Shown here: piece after piece, positions 25,042 to 33,383 of the stretch
Numbering within the stretch: the first letter of the stretch is position 1
How the letters are laid out: each line of letters opens with the position of its first letter
DNA from: JARICQ01 sp964428475
Lineage (GTDB): Bacteria > Bacillota > Clostridia > Tissierellales > Tissierellaceae
DNA: 54,755 nt
NCBI GenBank assembly: GCA_964428475.1
Contig: CAYRYO010000008.1
Span: 1-54,755, forward strand
Reading direction: 5' to 3'
Program-made: the position numbers and the translations under genes
Notes under the pieces: generated by a model
Told to the model about the DNA's origin: nothing
The model's input: the letters and a program-made list of their open reading frames with translations, nothing else
Database searches by the model: none

Positions 25042-25305
25042 CTAAAATATTTTATCTACTTCATCATGAGGTCTTGGAATTACATTTGATGAAAGTACCT
25101 CAGCTACTTGTTTAGCTCTCATTACTCCACTTTCTACAGCTGCCGTTACTGCCCCAACATCGCCTGAAACAGTTACAGATACAAGCCCTGATCCCACTAC
25201 TTGTATATCTAGTATTTTAACGCTTGCTGACTTTACCATTGCATCTGCTGCTTCAATTGCACCTGCAAATGATCTTACTTCTACCATGCCTATAGCTTCT
25301 CTCAC
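25042..25305 (-). CDS. BMC hexameric shell protein (BMC-H), first in operon
   Basis: An 87-residue single BMC domain: REAIGMVEVRSFAGAIEAAD, then SVKILDIQVVGSGLVSVTVS with pore loop V-V-G-S-G, ending NVIPRPHDEVDKIF with no tail. It is a normal shell tile, but a Val replaces the Lys common before the pore, so its pore charge differs from the other two shell proteins. Start is GTG at 25305 after AGAGGTGA at good spacing. It follows ubiD by 14 bases and precedes the small repeat protein by 20, placing shell synthesis directly behind the decarboxylase. Confidence 0.95.
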   Translation of the reverse strand: MREAIGMVEVRSFAGAIEAADAMVKSASVKILDIQVVGSGLVSVTVSGDVGAVTAAVESGVMRAKQVAEVLSSNVIPRPHDEVDKIF

Positions 25306-25319
25306 TACTATTCACCTCT

Positions 25320-26672
25320 TTATTTAATATTTGGAAAATATTTACTTATATCTATATCTTCATAATCTGGAATAAATGCTCTTTCAAACTTTTCATCTAC
25401 ATCATTTAAAGGTTTTGTTGCATCTATTCCCACTTTATCAGTAATATTTCTCAGTCCATGAGATGGCTCTAATCCTGAACCTATTGCTCCTGGTATAGTT
25501 ACAAAATCAAGACTTGCCTGGGCTCTTGTAGTGATTGCCCATTCTATATCCCTAAGATCAAATATATCTACATCTTCATCTACTATTACCACTTGCTTTA
25601 AGTCTCTATTAGCTCCAAGTGAAGCTATGATTGCTGACTTCCCATCTCCAGGCTTTTCTTTCTTTATTGAGGCAAATGCATTGAACCTATATCCGCCTCC
25701 TTCTGTTACATATACATCTTTTACATTTACCTGGTTTTTAAGACTAAGGTACATCTCAACCTCTCTTATAAGTCCATTTGATATATGCTCTTCCCTACAT
25801 GGAAAAGCCACTTGAAATATTGGATTGTTTCTATGTGTAATTGTATCTATCTCTATAATTGGATGAGGATTTTGTGGTCCATAATATCCCATAAGTTCAC
25901 CAAAAGGTCCTTCCAATTCTCTTTCACCAGGTACTATTCTGCCCTCTAGCACTATCTCTGAATATGCTGGAACCAATAAATCTACACCTTCACATTTAAC
26001 TAGCTCCAATGGCTCACCTCTTAATGCACTGTCAACCTCATATTTGTCTACTCCATAAGTCGCAGCTGATATCTGACTTGCCATCAAGAACTCTGCATCA
26101 TAGCCAAGAATAATAGCGACTTCCATAGCCTTGCCTTTTTCTTCTAATTTTAAAAAGTCATCTGTTAGCTTTGATGAAGCTATAAGAGCTGACAATTCGT
26201 TGCCCCCATTCGCTTGAAACCTTCTAACAGAAGTATGATGTTTACCCGTATCAGGATCTTTGACTACTAATACTCCTGCTGTGATAAAACTTGAAGAATC
26301 CTTTTCTTGAAATCTCGTAATAGGAAGTATCTTCTTAAGATCGATATTCCTAGTTATTTTGTTTTCTTTAACAGGTCCTGAATCCACTACTTTGTAAGGT
26401 TGTGGGTTTGAAATCGCATCCATAAATTTAAATATCCTGTTTTCATGTGTCATACCCAGTAGTTTGTACATTATATCTCTGTCTCCATACAATCCACCTG
26501 CCGCTCTCATTGAGTTGTCTTTAACCTTGTTGAATAAAATTGGCATCTTGTTGTCGAAGTGCTTAAGCACTCCCCCTAATTCATAAACTGTAGAAACTTC
26601 TCTATCACATTGAAGGAACTTGCCCATTTGATCCATTTCTACCATTGTCTTTCTAAGCATCTGAGTTTCCAA
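25320..26672 (-). CDS. UbiD-family prenylated-FMN decarboxylase
   Basis: A 450-residue UbiD-family enzyme that catalyses reversible decarboxylation of aromatic, heteroaromatic or alpha,beta-unsaturated acids using prenylated FMN. The family's catalytic core is visible. SVRRF (148-152) contains the conserved Arg. SEIVLEG (238-244) is the metal/cofactor strand. RELEGPFGELMGYYG (251-265) holds the two conserved acids, Glu254 and Glu259, spaced as in Fdc1. Length is typical. Start is TTG, with AAAGGAGG seven bases upstream. It follows ubiX by 15 bases and heads directly into the shell genes. No obvious extra targeting peptide is present at either end. The substrate cannot be predicted; the small third subunit of hydroxybenzoate decarboxylases is not encoded nearby. 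Confidence 0.92.
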   Translation of the reverse strand: METQMLRKTMVEMDQMGKFLQCDREVSTVYELGGVLKHFDNKMPILFNKVKDNSMRAAGGLYGDRDIMYKLLGMTHENRIFKFMDAISNPQPYKVVDSGPVKENKITRNIDLKKILPITRFQEKDSSSFITAGVLVVKDPDTGKHHTSVRRFQANGGNELSALIASSKLTDDFLKLEEKGKAMEVAIILGYDAEFLMASQISAATYGVDKYEVDSALRGEPLELVKCEGVDLLVPAYSEIVLEGRIVPGERELEGPFGELMGYYGPQNPHPIIEIDTITHRNNPIFQVAFPCREEHISNGLIREVEMYLSLKNQVNVKDVYVTEGGGYRFNAFASIKKEKPGDGKSAIIASLGANRDLKQVVIVDEDVDIFDLRDIEWAITTRAQASLDFVTIPGAIGSGLEPSHGLRNITDKVGIDATKPLNDVDEKFERAFIPDYEDIDISKYFPNIK

Positions 26673-26687
26673 TTTTTTTCCTCCTTT

Positions 26688-27245
26688 CTATTGTCCTTTC
26701 CATCTGTTTACTAAATTATTATCTATACCCATCATATCTAAAATTCTTCCAGTCATATTTAAAACTATATCCTCAAGTGTCTCTGGATGATTGTAAAATC
26801 CTGGACTTGGTGGAACTATGCTAACTCCCATCTTAGATAGTTTTAACATATTTTCTAAATGTATAGAGCTAAGTGGAGTTTCTCTTGGTACAAGTATCAA
26901 CTTTCTGCCCTCTTTAATAGCTACGTCACACGCCCTAGTCAAAAGTCCATCTGAGAAGCCACTGGCTACACCAGCTAAAGTCTTCATAGAACAAGGAAGT
27001 ACTACCATACTATCTACTTTAAAAGATCCACTAGCTATCGGTGCTGCAAAATTTTTATTATCATGAAAATGTGTAGCCATCCTCTTGAGTTCTTCTAAGC
27101 CTATACCACATTCATGCTCCGTTACATATTCACCCATTGTAGAAACTACAAGATGAGTCTCTATATTCATAGCTTTTAATGCTTTTAGAAGGGATACTGC
27201 ATAAATCGCACCACTTCCTCCCGATATACCTACTACAACCTTCAT
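26688..27245 (-). CDS. ubiX: UbiX-family flavin prenyltransferase
   Basis: A 185-residue flavin prenyltransferase that makes the prenylated FMN cofactor of UbiD enzymes from FMN and dimethylallyl phosphate. The FMN-binding start GISGGSGAIYA, the SMKTLAGVASGFSDGLLTRA segment (about residues 86-105) and LVPRETPLSSIHLENMLKL (117-135) are diagnostic. Normal length, forming a dodecamer in known members. It is the first gene of the BMC operon, with AAAGGTGGGATTGT before ATG, and directly precedes ubiD. The pair is therefore a dedicated cofactor-enzyme module. Upstream is about 200 bases of very AT-rich sequence up to the htpG terminator. Confidence 0.95.
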   Translation of the reverse strand: MKVVVGISGGSGAIYAVSLLKALKAMNIETHLVVSTMGEYVTEHECGIGLEELKRMATHFHDNKNFAAPIASGSFKVDSMVVLPCSMKTLAGVASGFSDGLLTRACDVAIKEGRKLILVPRETPLSSIHLENMLKLSKMGVSIVPPSPGFYNHPETLEDIVLNMTGRILDMMGIDNNLVNRWKGQ

Positions 27246-27450
27246 ACAATCCCACCTTTTCTATAATATATATATAAATTCAACAAATTAATATGTATAT
27301 TTATATTAATATAACAAAATCAACGCCATTACAATGTGTAAATACTACAAAACGATAAATTTATATAAAAAATATTTAATTGCCACAATAATAGTTTAAT
27401 ATATTTTACCACATTATATGAACTTATACTAATTTGATATTATCATTGCT
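27246..27450 (-). promoter_or_regulatory. Upstream region of the BMC operon
   Basis: About 205 bases of strongly AT-rich sequence between the htpG terminator and ubiX. It must hold the operon promoter, but I find no pair of good boxes; the best is TTGTAA-N17-TATTAA on the minus strand. A 14-base palindrome, TTATATTAATATAA at 27302-27315, could be an operator, though such palindromes arise easily in AT-rich DNA. No purine or B12 riboswitch core is seen. The inducer is therefore not readable from sequence. Confidence 0.4.
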
Positions 27451-27499
27451 AAAATAAAAAATGACAATCTCATCCAATAAGATTGTCATTTTTTATTTT
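27451..27499 (-). terminator. Terminator of htpG
   Basis: A perfect 20-base stem (27451-27470 with 27480-27499) around a nine-base loop, with T-rich exit on the minus strand, starts ten bases after the htpG stop. It separates htpG from the BMC operon. Confidence 0.9.
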
Positions 27500-27508
27500 A
27501 AATTTAAA

Positions 27509-29386
27509 TTACATTAACTTCCATATATTATTTGTAAATTCAACTGGGTCTTCTATTGCAAGCCCCTCTATTAATAGAGCTTGATTGTATAGTAACTTTG
27601 TATATAATTCAAATGTATCTTTGTCATTTTCAAAGGCATCTTTAAGCCTAGTATATACTTTATGGTCTACATTTATTTCAAGTATCTTTTCTGCCTTTAC
27701 ACCTTGACTATCTGGCATTTGATTTAAGATTTTTTCCATTTCTATGGATACTTCTCCCTCACTTGCAAGGCATACTGGGTTTTCCTTTAATCGCTTTGAA
27801 GGTTTTATAGCTTTTATTTTCCCAGATAATATTTCTTTCATAGAAGAAAATAAATCTTTGTTGGATTCTATTTCAGTTTCTATTTCTTCGTTTTTCTCTT
27901 CTGATTCAATTCCAAGATCTCCACTTGATATTGAACGGAATTCTTTTTCTTTATAATTTGCAAGCATCTTAATTGTAAATTCATCTACATCCTCTGTTAG
28001 ATATAGTATTTCATAGCCTTTATCCTTTATTCTTTCTGTTTGGGGCATTTTATCTATTCTATGAGCACTTTCCCCAGTTCCATAGTAGATATATTTTTGT
28101 TCTTCTGGCATTCTCTCTATATATTCATCTAAGGTCGTCATTTTCTTTTCATTTGATGAATAAAACATCAATAAATCCTCTAGCATATCCCTATTCATTC
28201 CATAACTAGAGTATAGGCCGTATTTAATATTTCTACCAAAGTTCTGGAAGAATTCTTCATATTTTTCTCTATCATTTTTTAATAGATTTAATAGCTCGTC
28301 CTTTATCTTTTCTTCAATTTTTTTTGCCATCAATTTTAACTGTCTATTGTGCTGTAGCATTTCTCTTGAAATATTAAGTGATAAGTCTTCTGAATCAACT
28401 ACACCTTTTACAAAACTAAAGTGATCTGGCAAGAGGTCTGATGCCTTTTCCATTATCATTACTCCACTTGAATAAAGCTCTAATCCCTTCTCATATTCCT
28501 TTGTATAAAAATCATAAGGAGTTTGGCTTGGAATATAGAGTATAGCATTGTATCTAACTGCTCCATCTATGCTAAGATGAATTGATTTAAGGGGCTTGTC
28601 AAAGCCGTAATGCTTTTCATTGTAAAAATTTTCATAGTCTTCTTCTGTAAGTTGATTTTTATTCTTCCTCCAAATAGGAACCATGCTATTTACAGTTTCT
28701 TCTTCTAAATAGTCCTCATATTCATCTTCTGTACCCTCTTTTAATTTGCTTTTAGTAAGCTCAAGTTTTATTGGATATCTTATAAAATCTGAATACTTTT
28801 TAATTAAATCTGTCAATGTATATTCTTCCAAATATCTATCGTAATTTTCTTCTTCAGTATTTTCCTTTAGCTTTAATATTATCTCCGTTCCTATATCTTC
28901 CTTTTCTATTTCTTCTATTGTATATCCATCACTTCCATCTGATTCCCATTTATATGCTTTATCTTCTCCAAATGTTTTACTTTTCACTGTCAAAGTATCT
29001 GCAACCATAAATGCTGAATAAAACCCTACCCCAAACTGTCCTATTATATCAAATCCATCTTTTATCTCGTTTTTCTTTTTAAAATCAAAACTTCCACTGC
29101 TTGCAATTGTACCTAGATTCTCTTCTAACTCAGCTTTAGACATTCCTATACCTGTATCGCTTACAGTTATTGTTCTATTTTCCTTGTCTGTATCTATCTT
29201 TATATAATAGTCATCCTTGTTAAACATTATATTTTCATCGGTAAGCGCCTTATAGTAAATCTTATCAATTGCATCAGAAGAATTTGAAATCAGCTCTCTT
29301 AAAAATATCTCTTTATGTGTATATATCGAATTAACCATTAAATCTAAAAGTCTTTTAGATTCTGCCTTAAACTCTCTTTTTACCAT
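27509..29386 (-). CDS. htpG: Hsp90-family chaperone HtpG
   Basis: A 625-residue bacterial Hsp90 of normal length. The N-terminal GHKL ATPase domain has the conserved ELISNSSDAIDK (about residues 32-43), DTGIGMSKAEL and GQFGVGFYSAFMV. The middle domain contains LNISREMLQHNR, and the C-terminal dimerisation domain ends at residue 625. It is a cytosolic ATP-dependent chaperone. It appears to be a single-gene transcript: a good sigma-A promoter and a CIRCE operator lie immediately upstream, and a strong terminator immediately downstream. Expression is therefore expected to be repressed by HrcA and released on heat or folding stress, which is not universal for htpG in Gram-positive bacteria. Confidence 0.97.
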   Translation of the reverse strand: MVKREFKAESKRLLDLMVNSIYTHKEIFLRELISNSSDAIDKIYYKALTDENIMFNKDDYYIKIDTDKENRTITVSDTGIGMSKAELEENLGTIASSGSFDFKKKNEIKDGFDIIGQFGVGFYSAFMVADTLTVKSKTFGEDKAYKWESDGSDGYTIEEIEKEDIGTEIILKLKENTEEENYDRYLEEYTLTDLIKKYSDFIRYPIKLELTKSKLKEGTEDEYEDYLEEETVNSMVPIWRKNKNQLTEEDYENFYNEKHYGFDKPLKSIHLSIDGAVRYNAILYIPSQTPYDFYTKEYEKGLELYSSGVMIMEKASDLLPDHFSFVKGVVDSEDLSLNISREMLQHNRQLKLMAKKIEEKIKDELLNLLKNDREKYEEFFQNFGRNIKYGLYSSYGMNRDMLEDLLMFYSSNEKKMTTLDEYIERMPEEQKYIYYGTGESAHRIDKMPQTERIKDKGYEILYLTEDVDEFTIKMLANYKEKEFRSISSGDLGIESEEKNEEIETEIESNKDLFSSMKEILSGKIKAIKPSKRLKENPVCLASEGEVSIEMEKILNQMPDSQGVKAEKILEINVDHKVYTRLKDAFENDKDTFELYTKLLYNQALLIEGLAIEDPVEFTNNIWKLM

Positions 29387-29414
29387 ATTTATTCATCCTT
29401 TCCTTTATCTTCTT

Positions 29415-29441
29415 TTAGCACTCTCTCGGTTTGATTGCTAA
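29415..29441. promoter_or_regulatory. CIRCE element (HrcA operator) upstream of htpG
   Basis: TTAGCACTC at 29415-29423, a nine-base spacer, and GATTGCTAA at 29433-29441. This matches the CIRCE consensus TTAGCACTC-N9-GAGTGCTAA with one mismatch in the right arm. It lies between the promoter and the htpG start. Confidence 0.9.
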
Positions 29442-29445
29442 TAAT

Positions 29446-29474
29446 AATCTATCATATTTACTTTTTAATGTCAA
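29446..29474 (-). promoter_or_regulatory. Sigma-A promoter of htpG
   Basis: On the minus strand: a perfect TTGACA (29469-29474), a 17-base spacer, and TAGATT (29446-29451). The predicted transcript start falls at the edge of the CIRCE element, the expected geometry for HrcA repression. Confidence 0.75.
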
Positions 29475-29539
29475 TATTATTAAATATTTTTATATATTGT
29501 TTTTACAATATAATCATATTACATATATACATAAAAACA

Positions 29540-29579
29540 CCCTTATATCAATACTTATTTCCAAGTACTGATATAAGGG
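29540..29579 (-). terminator. Terminator of the chemoreceptor gene
   Basis: A 17-base stem (29540-29556 with 29563-29579, one G-U pair in RNA) around a six-base loop, followed on the minus strand by TGTTTTTATG. It ends the chemoreceptor transcript before the htpG promoter. Confidence 0.88.
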
Positions 29580-29606
29580 CGGCAATTTATTATTATAAAA
29601 TTTTAA

Positions 29607-31610
29607 CTAATATTTGAATTTATTTATTTGTTCTTGCATTTCTTGTGCTAGACTTGCCAATGCTTCACTAGAGTTTGAAATCTCTCCTATTGAAGCTGCC
29701 TGTTCTTCTACTGATGCCGAAGCTTCCTCAGTTGCAGCTGCATTTTCTTCTGCTATTGCAGACAATTGTTCTATTACACCTATTATTTCATCTTTCTTAA
29801 ATGCCATTTCATTTACAGATGAATCAGAATCAGAAATCAGTCTATTTATTTCTTCTATTTTTACTGCAATATCTTCAAATTTTTCATTTGTAAGCTTGAC
29901 ACTATTTGTTTGAGATTTAGTTATCTCTCCTACTTCTTGCATCTTAGTAACAGAGTTTTCTGTTCTATTAGTTAATTCTTTTATTATATCCTCTATTTCT
30001 TTAGTAAATTTACTTGAATCTTCTGCCAGTTTTCTTATTTCTTCTGCTACTACCGCAAAGCCCCTTCCTGCTTCCCCTGCTCTAGCTGCTTCTATGGCTG
30101 CGTTTAATGCAAGTAAATTAGTTTGTTCTGCTATATTCTTTATCATTTGACTTGCATTATTTATATTTTTAGCAGAATCATTTGTACTGACAATTACATC
30201 ATATATTTCCTTAGCTGCGACTCTATTTAACTCTGTCTTTTCTACTAAATCCTTTATTATTTCTACTCCTTCATCTTTTGAATTATTTGTTTCTTCTGAA
30301 GACTTATAGAGTTTTTCTATTATTCCCTGAACAAACACTACTTCTCTACCCAGTTCCTGTACTCTACTTGCTCCTGTTTCAGTGTCTCTAGCCTGATCAC
30401 TTGCACCATTCGCTATATCTTCTATAGCCCTCGCTACTTCCTCTGATGCTAGTTCTGACTGTTGACTTGTTGCTGTGAGTTGCTCTGATGACGAGGCTAC
30501 ACCTTTTGATTGTTGTGCAACATTTGAAATCAAATCTATAAAGTTTCCCTGCATTGTTCTAAGTGACTTTGATATATCTCCCACTTCATCTTTTCTCTTT
30601 ATATATTTATCAACCTTACTATCTTCTTCAATTGATATATTATATCTAGAAAATCTATCCATAATCCCTGAAAGGACTACTATAGGCCTAGATATATTTC
30701 TTCCGAGTAAAACAGCAAGTCCTATCCCTATTACTGTGAATATAAATACAATAAATATGCTTCTTTTTTGCATAGATACAAGTCCAGCAAAAATTTCTTT
30801 TTCATATGCTCCAACTGCTAATATCCATCCAGTAGAAGGAATCACATCTACCCCCATGTATCTCTTGCTAGCCTTATATACATAATCTATATTTCCTTTA
30901 TTCCCAAGGCCAAGCTCCTCAAAAGCTAAAGCTCCATCTTTAAATTCTCCACCAGCCTCTATATCTTCTAGTATATTCTTTTGATTTAGTACCAACTCTT
31001 CATTTGGATGTGAATAGAAGGTTCCATCTTCACTCAATATAAATGCATACCCACTTTCACCAAATCCCATATCTTTAGTTATTTCATTTAAATTTCTAGC
31101 ATCCATTTTAGCTATTAAAGCTCCTACTATTCTTCCATCGTCTTCTATAGGTGATACATAAATAACTATTTTTTCATTGTTTACTTTACTTGTAAGTACA
31201 TCTGAAACATTAGCTTTACCACTGCGGATATTGTCAAAATATTCTCTATCTGCTATGTCTATAGTCTCTCCACTCAATATATATTTAGCCTTTCCATAGG
31301 GGTAGGCTATTCCTATATCAAGATATCCTAATCTTTCAATATCATCTTTTAAAGCTTCTTTTTGCATCTCAAAATCCATTGACTTAATATCATCTCTGTT
31401 TGCCAATTCTATGACTATATTTATGTTACTCTGTATCGCAGATTCTATATGATTTACACCTTCTTTTGCTAATTCATCTAAAGCCTGCTCAGCTTGTGAT
31501 CTGACTACATTAGAGCTTGTGATAAAAGTAACAATGCCTAAACCTAATGATGATACTAGTATCAATACCCCTACAAATATTGCAATCCTTCTCGCTAAAT
31601 TGATCCTCAT
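29607..31610 (-). CDS. Methyl-accepting chemotaxis protein with dCache sensor
   Basis: A 667-residue transmembrane chemoreceptor. TM1 is at about residues 10-32. A periplasmic-side (extracellular) double-Cache sensor follows, with the typical REYFDNIRSGKANVSDVLTS and VSPIEDDGRIVGALIAKMDA segments. TM2 is at about 284-304, then HAMP with the ISRPI start. The cytoplasmic signalling hairpin contains the near-invariant tip EQTNLLALNAAIEAARAGEA and GRGFAVVAEEIRKLA. Cache sensors of this kind often bind amino acids or carboxylates; the ligand here is unknown. It forms a single-gene unit. No other chemotaxis gene lies in the window, so it would act with a chemotaxis system encoded elsewhere. Confidence 0.95.
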   Translation of the reverse strand: MRINLARRIAIFVGVLILVSSLGLGIVTFITSSNVVRSQAEQALDELAKEGVNHIESAIQSNINIVIELANRDDIKSMDFEMQKEALKDDIERLGYLDIGIAYPYGKAKYILSGETIDIADREYFDNIRSGKANVSDVLTSKVNNEKIVIYVSPIEDDGRIVGALIAKMDARNLNEITKDMGFGESGYAFILSEDGTFYSHPNEELVLNQKNILEDIEAGGEFKDGALAFEELGLGNKGNIDYVYKASKRYMGVDVIPSTGWILAVGAYEKEIFAGLVSMQKRSIFIVFIFTVIGIGLAVLLGRNISRPIVVLSGIMDRFSRYNISIEEDSKVDKYIKRKDEVGDISKSLRTMQGNFIDLISNVAQQSKGVASSSEQLTATSQQSELASEEVARAIEDIANGASDQARDTETGASRVQELGREVVFVQGIIEKLYKSSEETNNSKDEGVEIIKDLVEKTELNRVAAKEIYDVIVSTNDSAKNINNASQMIKNIAEQTNLLALNAAIEAARAGEAGRGFAVVAEEIRKLAEDSSKFTKEIEDIIKELTNRTENSVTKMQEVGEITKSQTNSVKLTNEKFEDIAVKIEEINRLISDSDSSVNEMAFKKDEIIGVIEQLSAIAEENAAATEEASASVEEQAASIGEISNSSEALASLAQEMQEQINKFKY

Positions 31611-31738
31611 GTCATCTTCCCCTTTTAAGTTAATATGTTTTTTACTGTATTTATTATTAAAGATAGCCTTTAATTAAAATATTATTGTGTAAAATTTAAT
31701 ATTCATCTTAAAGAAAAATGAACATTAAACTTAAAATA

Positions 31739-31767
31739 GACATCCCTCTAAATCTTATAAGGATGCC
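31739..31767 (-). terminator. Possible terminator at the end of aroQ
   Basis: GGCATCC inside the last aroQ codons pairs with GGATGTC just after the stop (one G-U pair), followed on the minus strand by TATTTTAAGTTT. The T run is interrupted, so efficiency is uncertain. Confidence 0.45.
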
Positions 31768-32186
31768 TTTTTCAATGCCATAATAGCTAATATATATCCA
31801 TAAATTCCAAATCCTGAAATCTGCCCTATACATGCTGAAGCGGTTACTGAATGTTTCCTAAATTCTTCTCTAGAATAAATATTGCTTATATGAACTTCAA
31901 CAGCTTTTATGTTCACTGCCTTTAATGCATCTAATATCGCTATGCTGTAATGCGTATATGCAGCTGGATTTATTATTATGGCATCGTATACCCCATCTGC
32001 CTCCTGTATAAAATTCACTATTTCTCCTTCACTGTTGCTTTGAAATATGTGGATATCTACATCTAATTCGCTTCCTTTATCCACAATGTATTTACAGATG
32101 TCTTTGTAATTCATATCTCCATAGATATCATTTTCCCTATTACCCACTAAATTTATATTTGGACCGTTAATTATTATAATTTTCAA
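31755..32186 (-). CDS. aroQ: 3-dehydroquinate dehydratase, type II
   Basis: The type II dehydroquinase dehydrates 3-dehydroquinate to 3-dehydroshikimate, step three of the shikimate pathway. The family begins KIIIINGPNINLVG. The catalytic Tyr22 is in NDIYG, and NPAAYTHYSIAILDAL and VEVHISNIYSREEFR carry the substrate-binding Asn, His and Arg. Using TTG 32186 gives 143 residues, the usual length. The longer frame from ATG 32201 would overlay its own likely ribosome site (GGGGG). The gene lies 31 bases after the cation exchanger rather than with the other aro genes, so it is probably transcribed from the Mn2+-riboswitch promoter. Confidence 0.92.
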   Translation of the reverse strand: MKIIIINGPNINLVGNRENDIYGDMNYKDICKYIVDKGSELDVDIHIFQSNSEGEIVNFIQEADGVYDAIIINPAAYTHYSIAILDALKAVNIKAVEVHISNIYSREEFRKHSVTASACIGQISGFGIYGYILAIMALKKASL

Positions 32187-32217
32187 TATCTTAACCCCCA
32201 TTAAAATTCTCTGTCTT

Positions 32218-33222
32218 CTAAACCCACAAATAATTTAAAAACAAGTAAATCACATACATACCCAATAAAAATAAGCCTTCTAGTTTTGTAATTCTGCTTT
32301 CTTTGGTTTTTGCAAATAAACGGAATGCAAGCAATACAATTAACATAGTTGGTATTTGCAATTTATAAAAACTAATTGGTACAAGTAATCCTCCCTTTGT
32401 AACTGCTGCTGCACTTCCTACTACAAATAATACATTTAATATATCTGCACCAATAATATTTCCAATTGCTAGTTCACCATGACCTTTTCTTACAGCTGTG
32501 ATAGCTGTTACAAGTTCTGGCAAGCTTGTTCCAAATGCAACCAATGTAGATGCAATTATTCCCTGCGGAATACCTATACGAATAGCTACAATTTCAACAC
32601 TAGGTATGAGTACTTTAGAAGAAGCGATAACAAGCGCAATTCCAAGTGCTAATTTTATTAATTGCAAAAACAAATTGCTATCTTCTGATGATTCAACAGA
32701 TGTATCAATGTTGATATTTCTAGCAGAGTTAATGGTTCTTATTATATACAAGATTAAAAGCCCAATAAATATAAATCCCATCCATTGGCTAATCCTTCCT
32801 TCAGGCCCTTTAGATAAAAAAGGAAGACTCACTATAGCAAGTAAAACTCCTGACATTAGCTGCAATCTTCCTTGACTGTCCATAGCTTTTCTATTTATAG
32901 GCAGTTCTCCTATCAATGCTGCAATACCAACAATCAGACCTGTATCTGCAATAATGGAACCAATTGCATTTCCTAGTGCTAAATCTGGATTCCCGTTGAT
33001 TGCAGCGAGTACTGAGACTGTTGCTTCAGGTAGTGTAGTTCCAAGACTGACAATTGTTGCACCTACGATCATCTTAGGAACACCCCAGCGAAGAGACAAA
33101 GCAACGGCTTCATTAACTAATACATCTGCTCCTTTGCTCAATAAAGACAAACTAATTGCAATAATTATAAATAAAATAAATGTTGAAAGTCCATTTAGAC
33201 TAGATAAAATAATTTCTTCCAT
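32218..33222 (-). CDS. CaCA-family cation exchanger, probable Mn2+/Ca2+ exporter
   Basis: A 334-residue cation/proton or cation/sodium antiporter of the CaCA family. It shows the two inverted alpha repeats: GATIVSLGTTLPEATVSVLA (about residues 54-73) and STLVAFGTSLPELVTAITAV (about 225-244), each with the ion-binding Glu, and about ten membrane helices. Family members are usually called calcium/sodium antiporters. Here a yybP-ykoY (Mn2+-sensing) riboswitch lies upstream, which argues that it exports manganese, or both ions. AAAGGAGAAAAAT precedes ATG. aroQ follows closely in the same transcript. Confidence 0.92.
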   Translation of the reverse strand: MEEIILSSLNGLSTFILFIIIAISLSLLSKGADVLVNEAVALSLRWGVPKMIVGATIVSLGTTLPEATVSVLAAINGNPDLALGNAIGSIIADTGLIVGIAALIGELPINRKAMDSQGRLQLMSGVLLAIVSLPFLSKGPEGRISQWMGFIFIGLLILYIIRTINSARNINIDTSVESSEDSNLFLQLIKLALGIALVIASSKVLIPSVEIVAIRIGIPQGIIASTLVAFGTSLPELVTAITAVRKGHGELAIGNIIGADILNVLFVVGSAAAVTKGGLLVPISFYKLQIPTMLIVLLAFRLFAKTKESRITKLEGLFLLGMYVIYLFLNYLWV

Positions 33223-33256
33223 ATTTTTCTCCTTTGTTTATAATTTTTAATCAAAA

Positions 33257-33293
33257 AGACTCTATAGTTTATCTTTAATAAACTATAGAGTCT
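33257..33293 (-). terminator. Regulated terminator (expression platform) of the Mn2+ riboswitch
   Basis: A 16-base perfect stem (33257-33272 with 33278-33293), five-base loop, and T5 exit on the minus strand, located between the aptamer and the exchanger start. Its first arm contains ACTCT, which can alternatively pair with the 5' strand of aptamer helix P1 (AGAG). Ligand binding should therefore disrupt the terminator: an ON switch. Confidence 0.85.
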
Positions 33294-33299
33294 CACTAA

Positions 33300-33377
33300 G
33301 CTAATAAATAGCCATCAAAGCCGGGATATTATCCGTAATGACGACTTTGATCCAGTTTGGAAGTTACTCCCTCTCTT
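33300..33377 (-). ncRNA. yybP-ykoY (manganese) riboswitch aptamer
   Basis: On the minus strand the leader reads GAGAGGGAGTAAC, then ATCAAAGTCGTCATTACGG, and later CCCGGCTTTGATGGC. The pair CAAAGTCGTCA...CCGGCTTTG is the conserved core of the yybP-ykoY family, where the two loops meet and bind Mn2+. The first segment is the usual 5' P1/P2 strand. It begins right after a consensus promoter and is followed by a terminator, all ahead of the cation exchanger gene. Confidence 0.9.
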
Positions 33378-33383
33378 GTACAA

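Noticed and set aside
27246..27450. Purine riboswitch controlling the BMC/adenine deaminase operon
   Set aside because: The conserved purine-aptamer core and paired loops are not present on either strand.
32218..33222. Calling the exchanger strictly calcium/sodium-specific
   Set aside because: The Mn2+-type riboswitch upstream argues for manganese export; specificity cannot be fixed from family membership.
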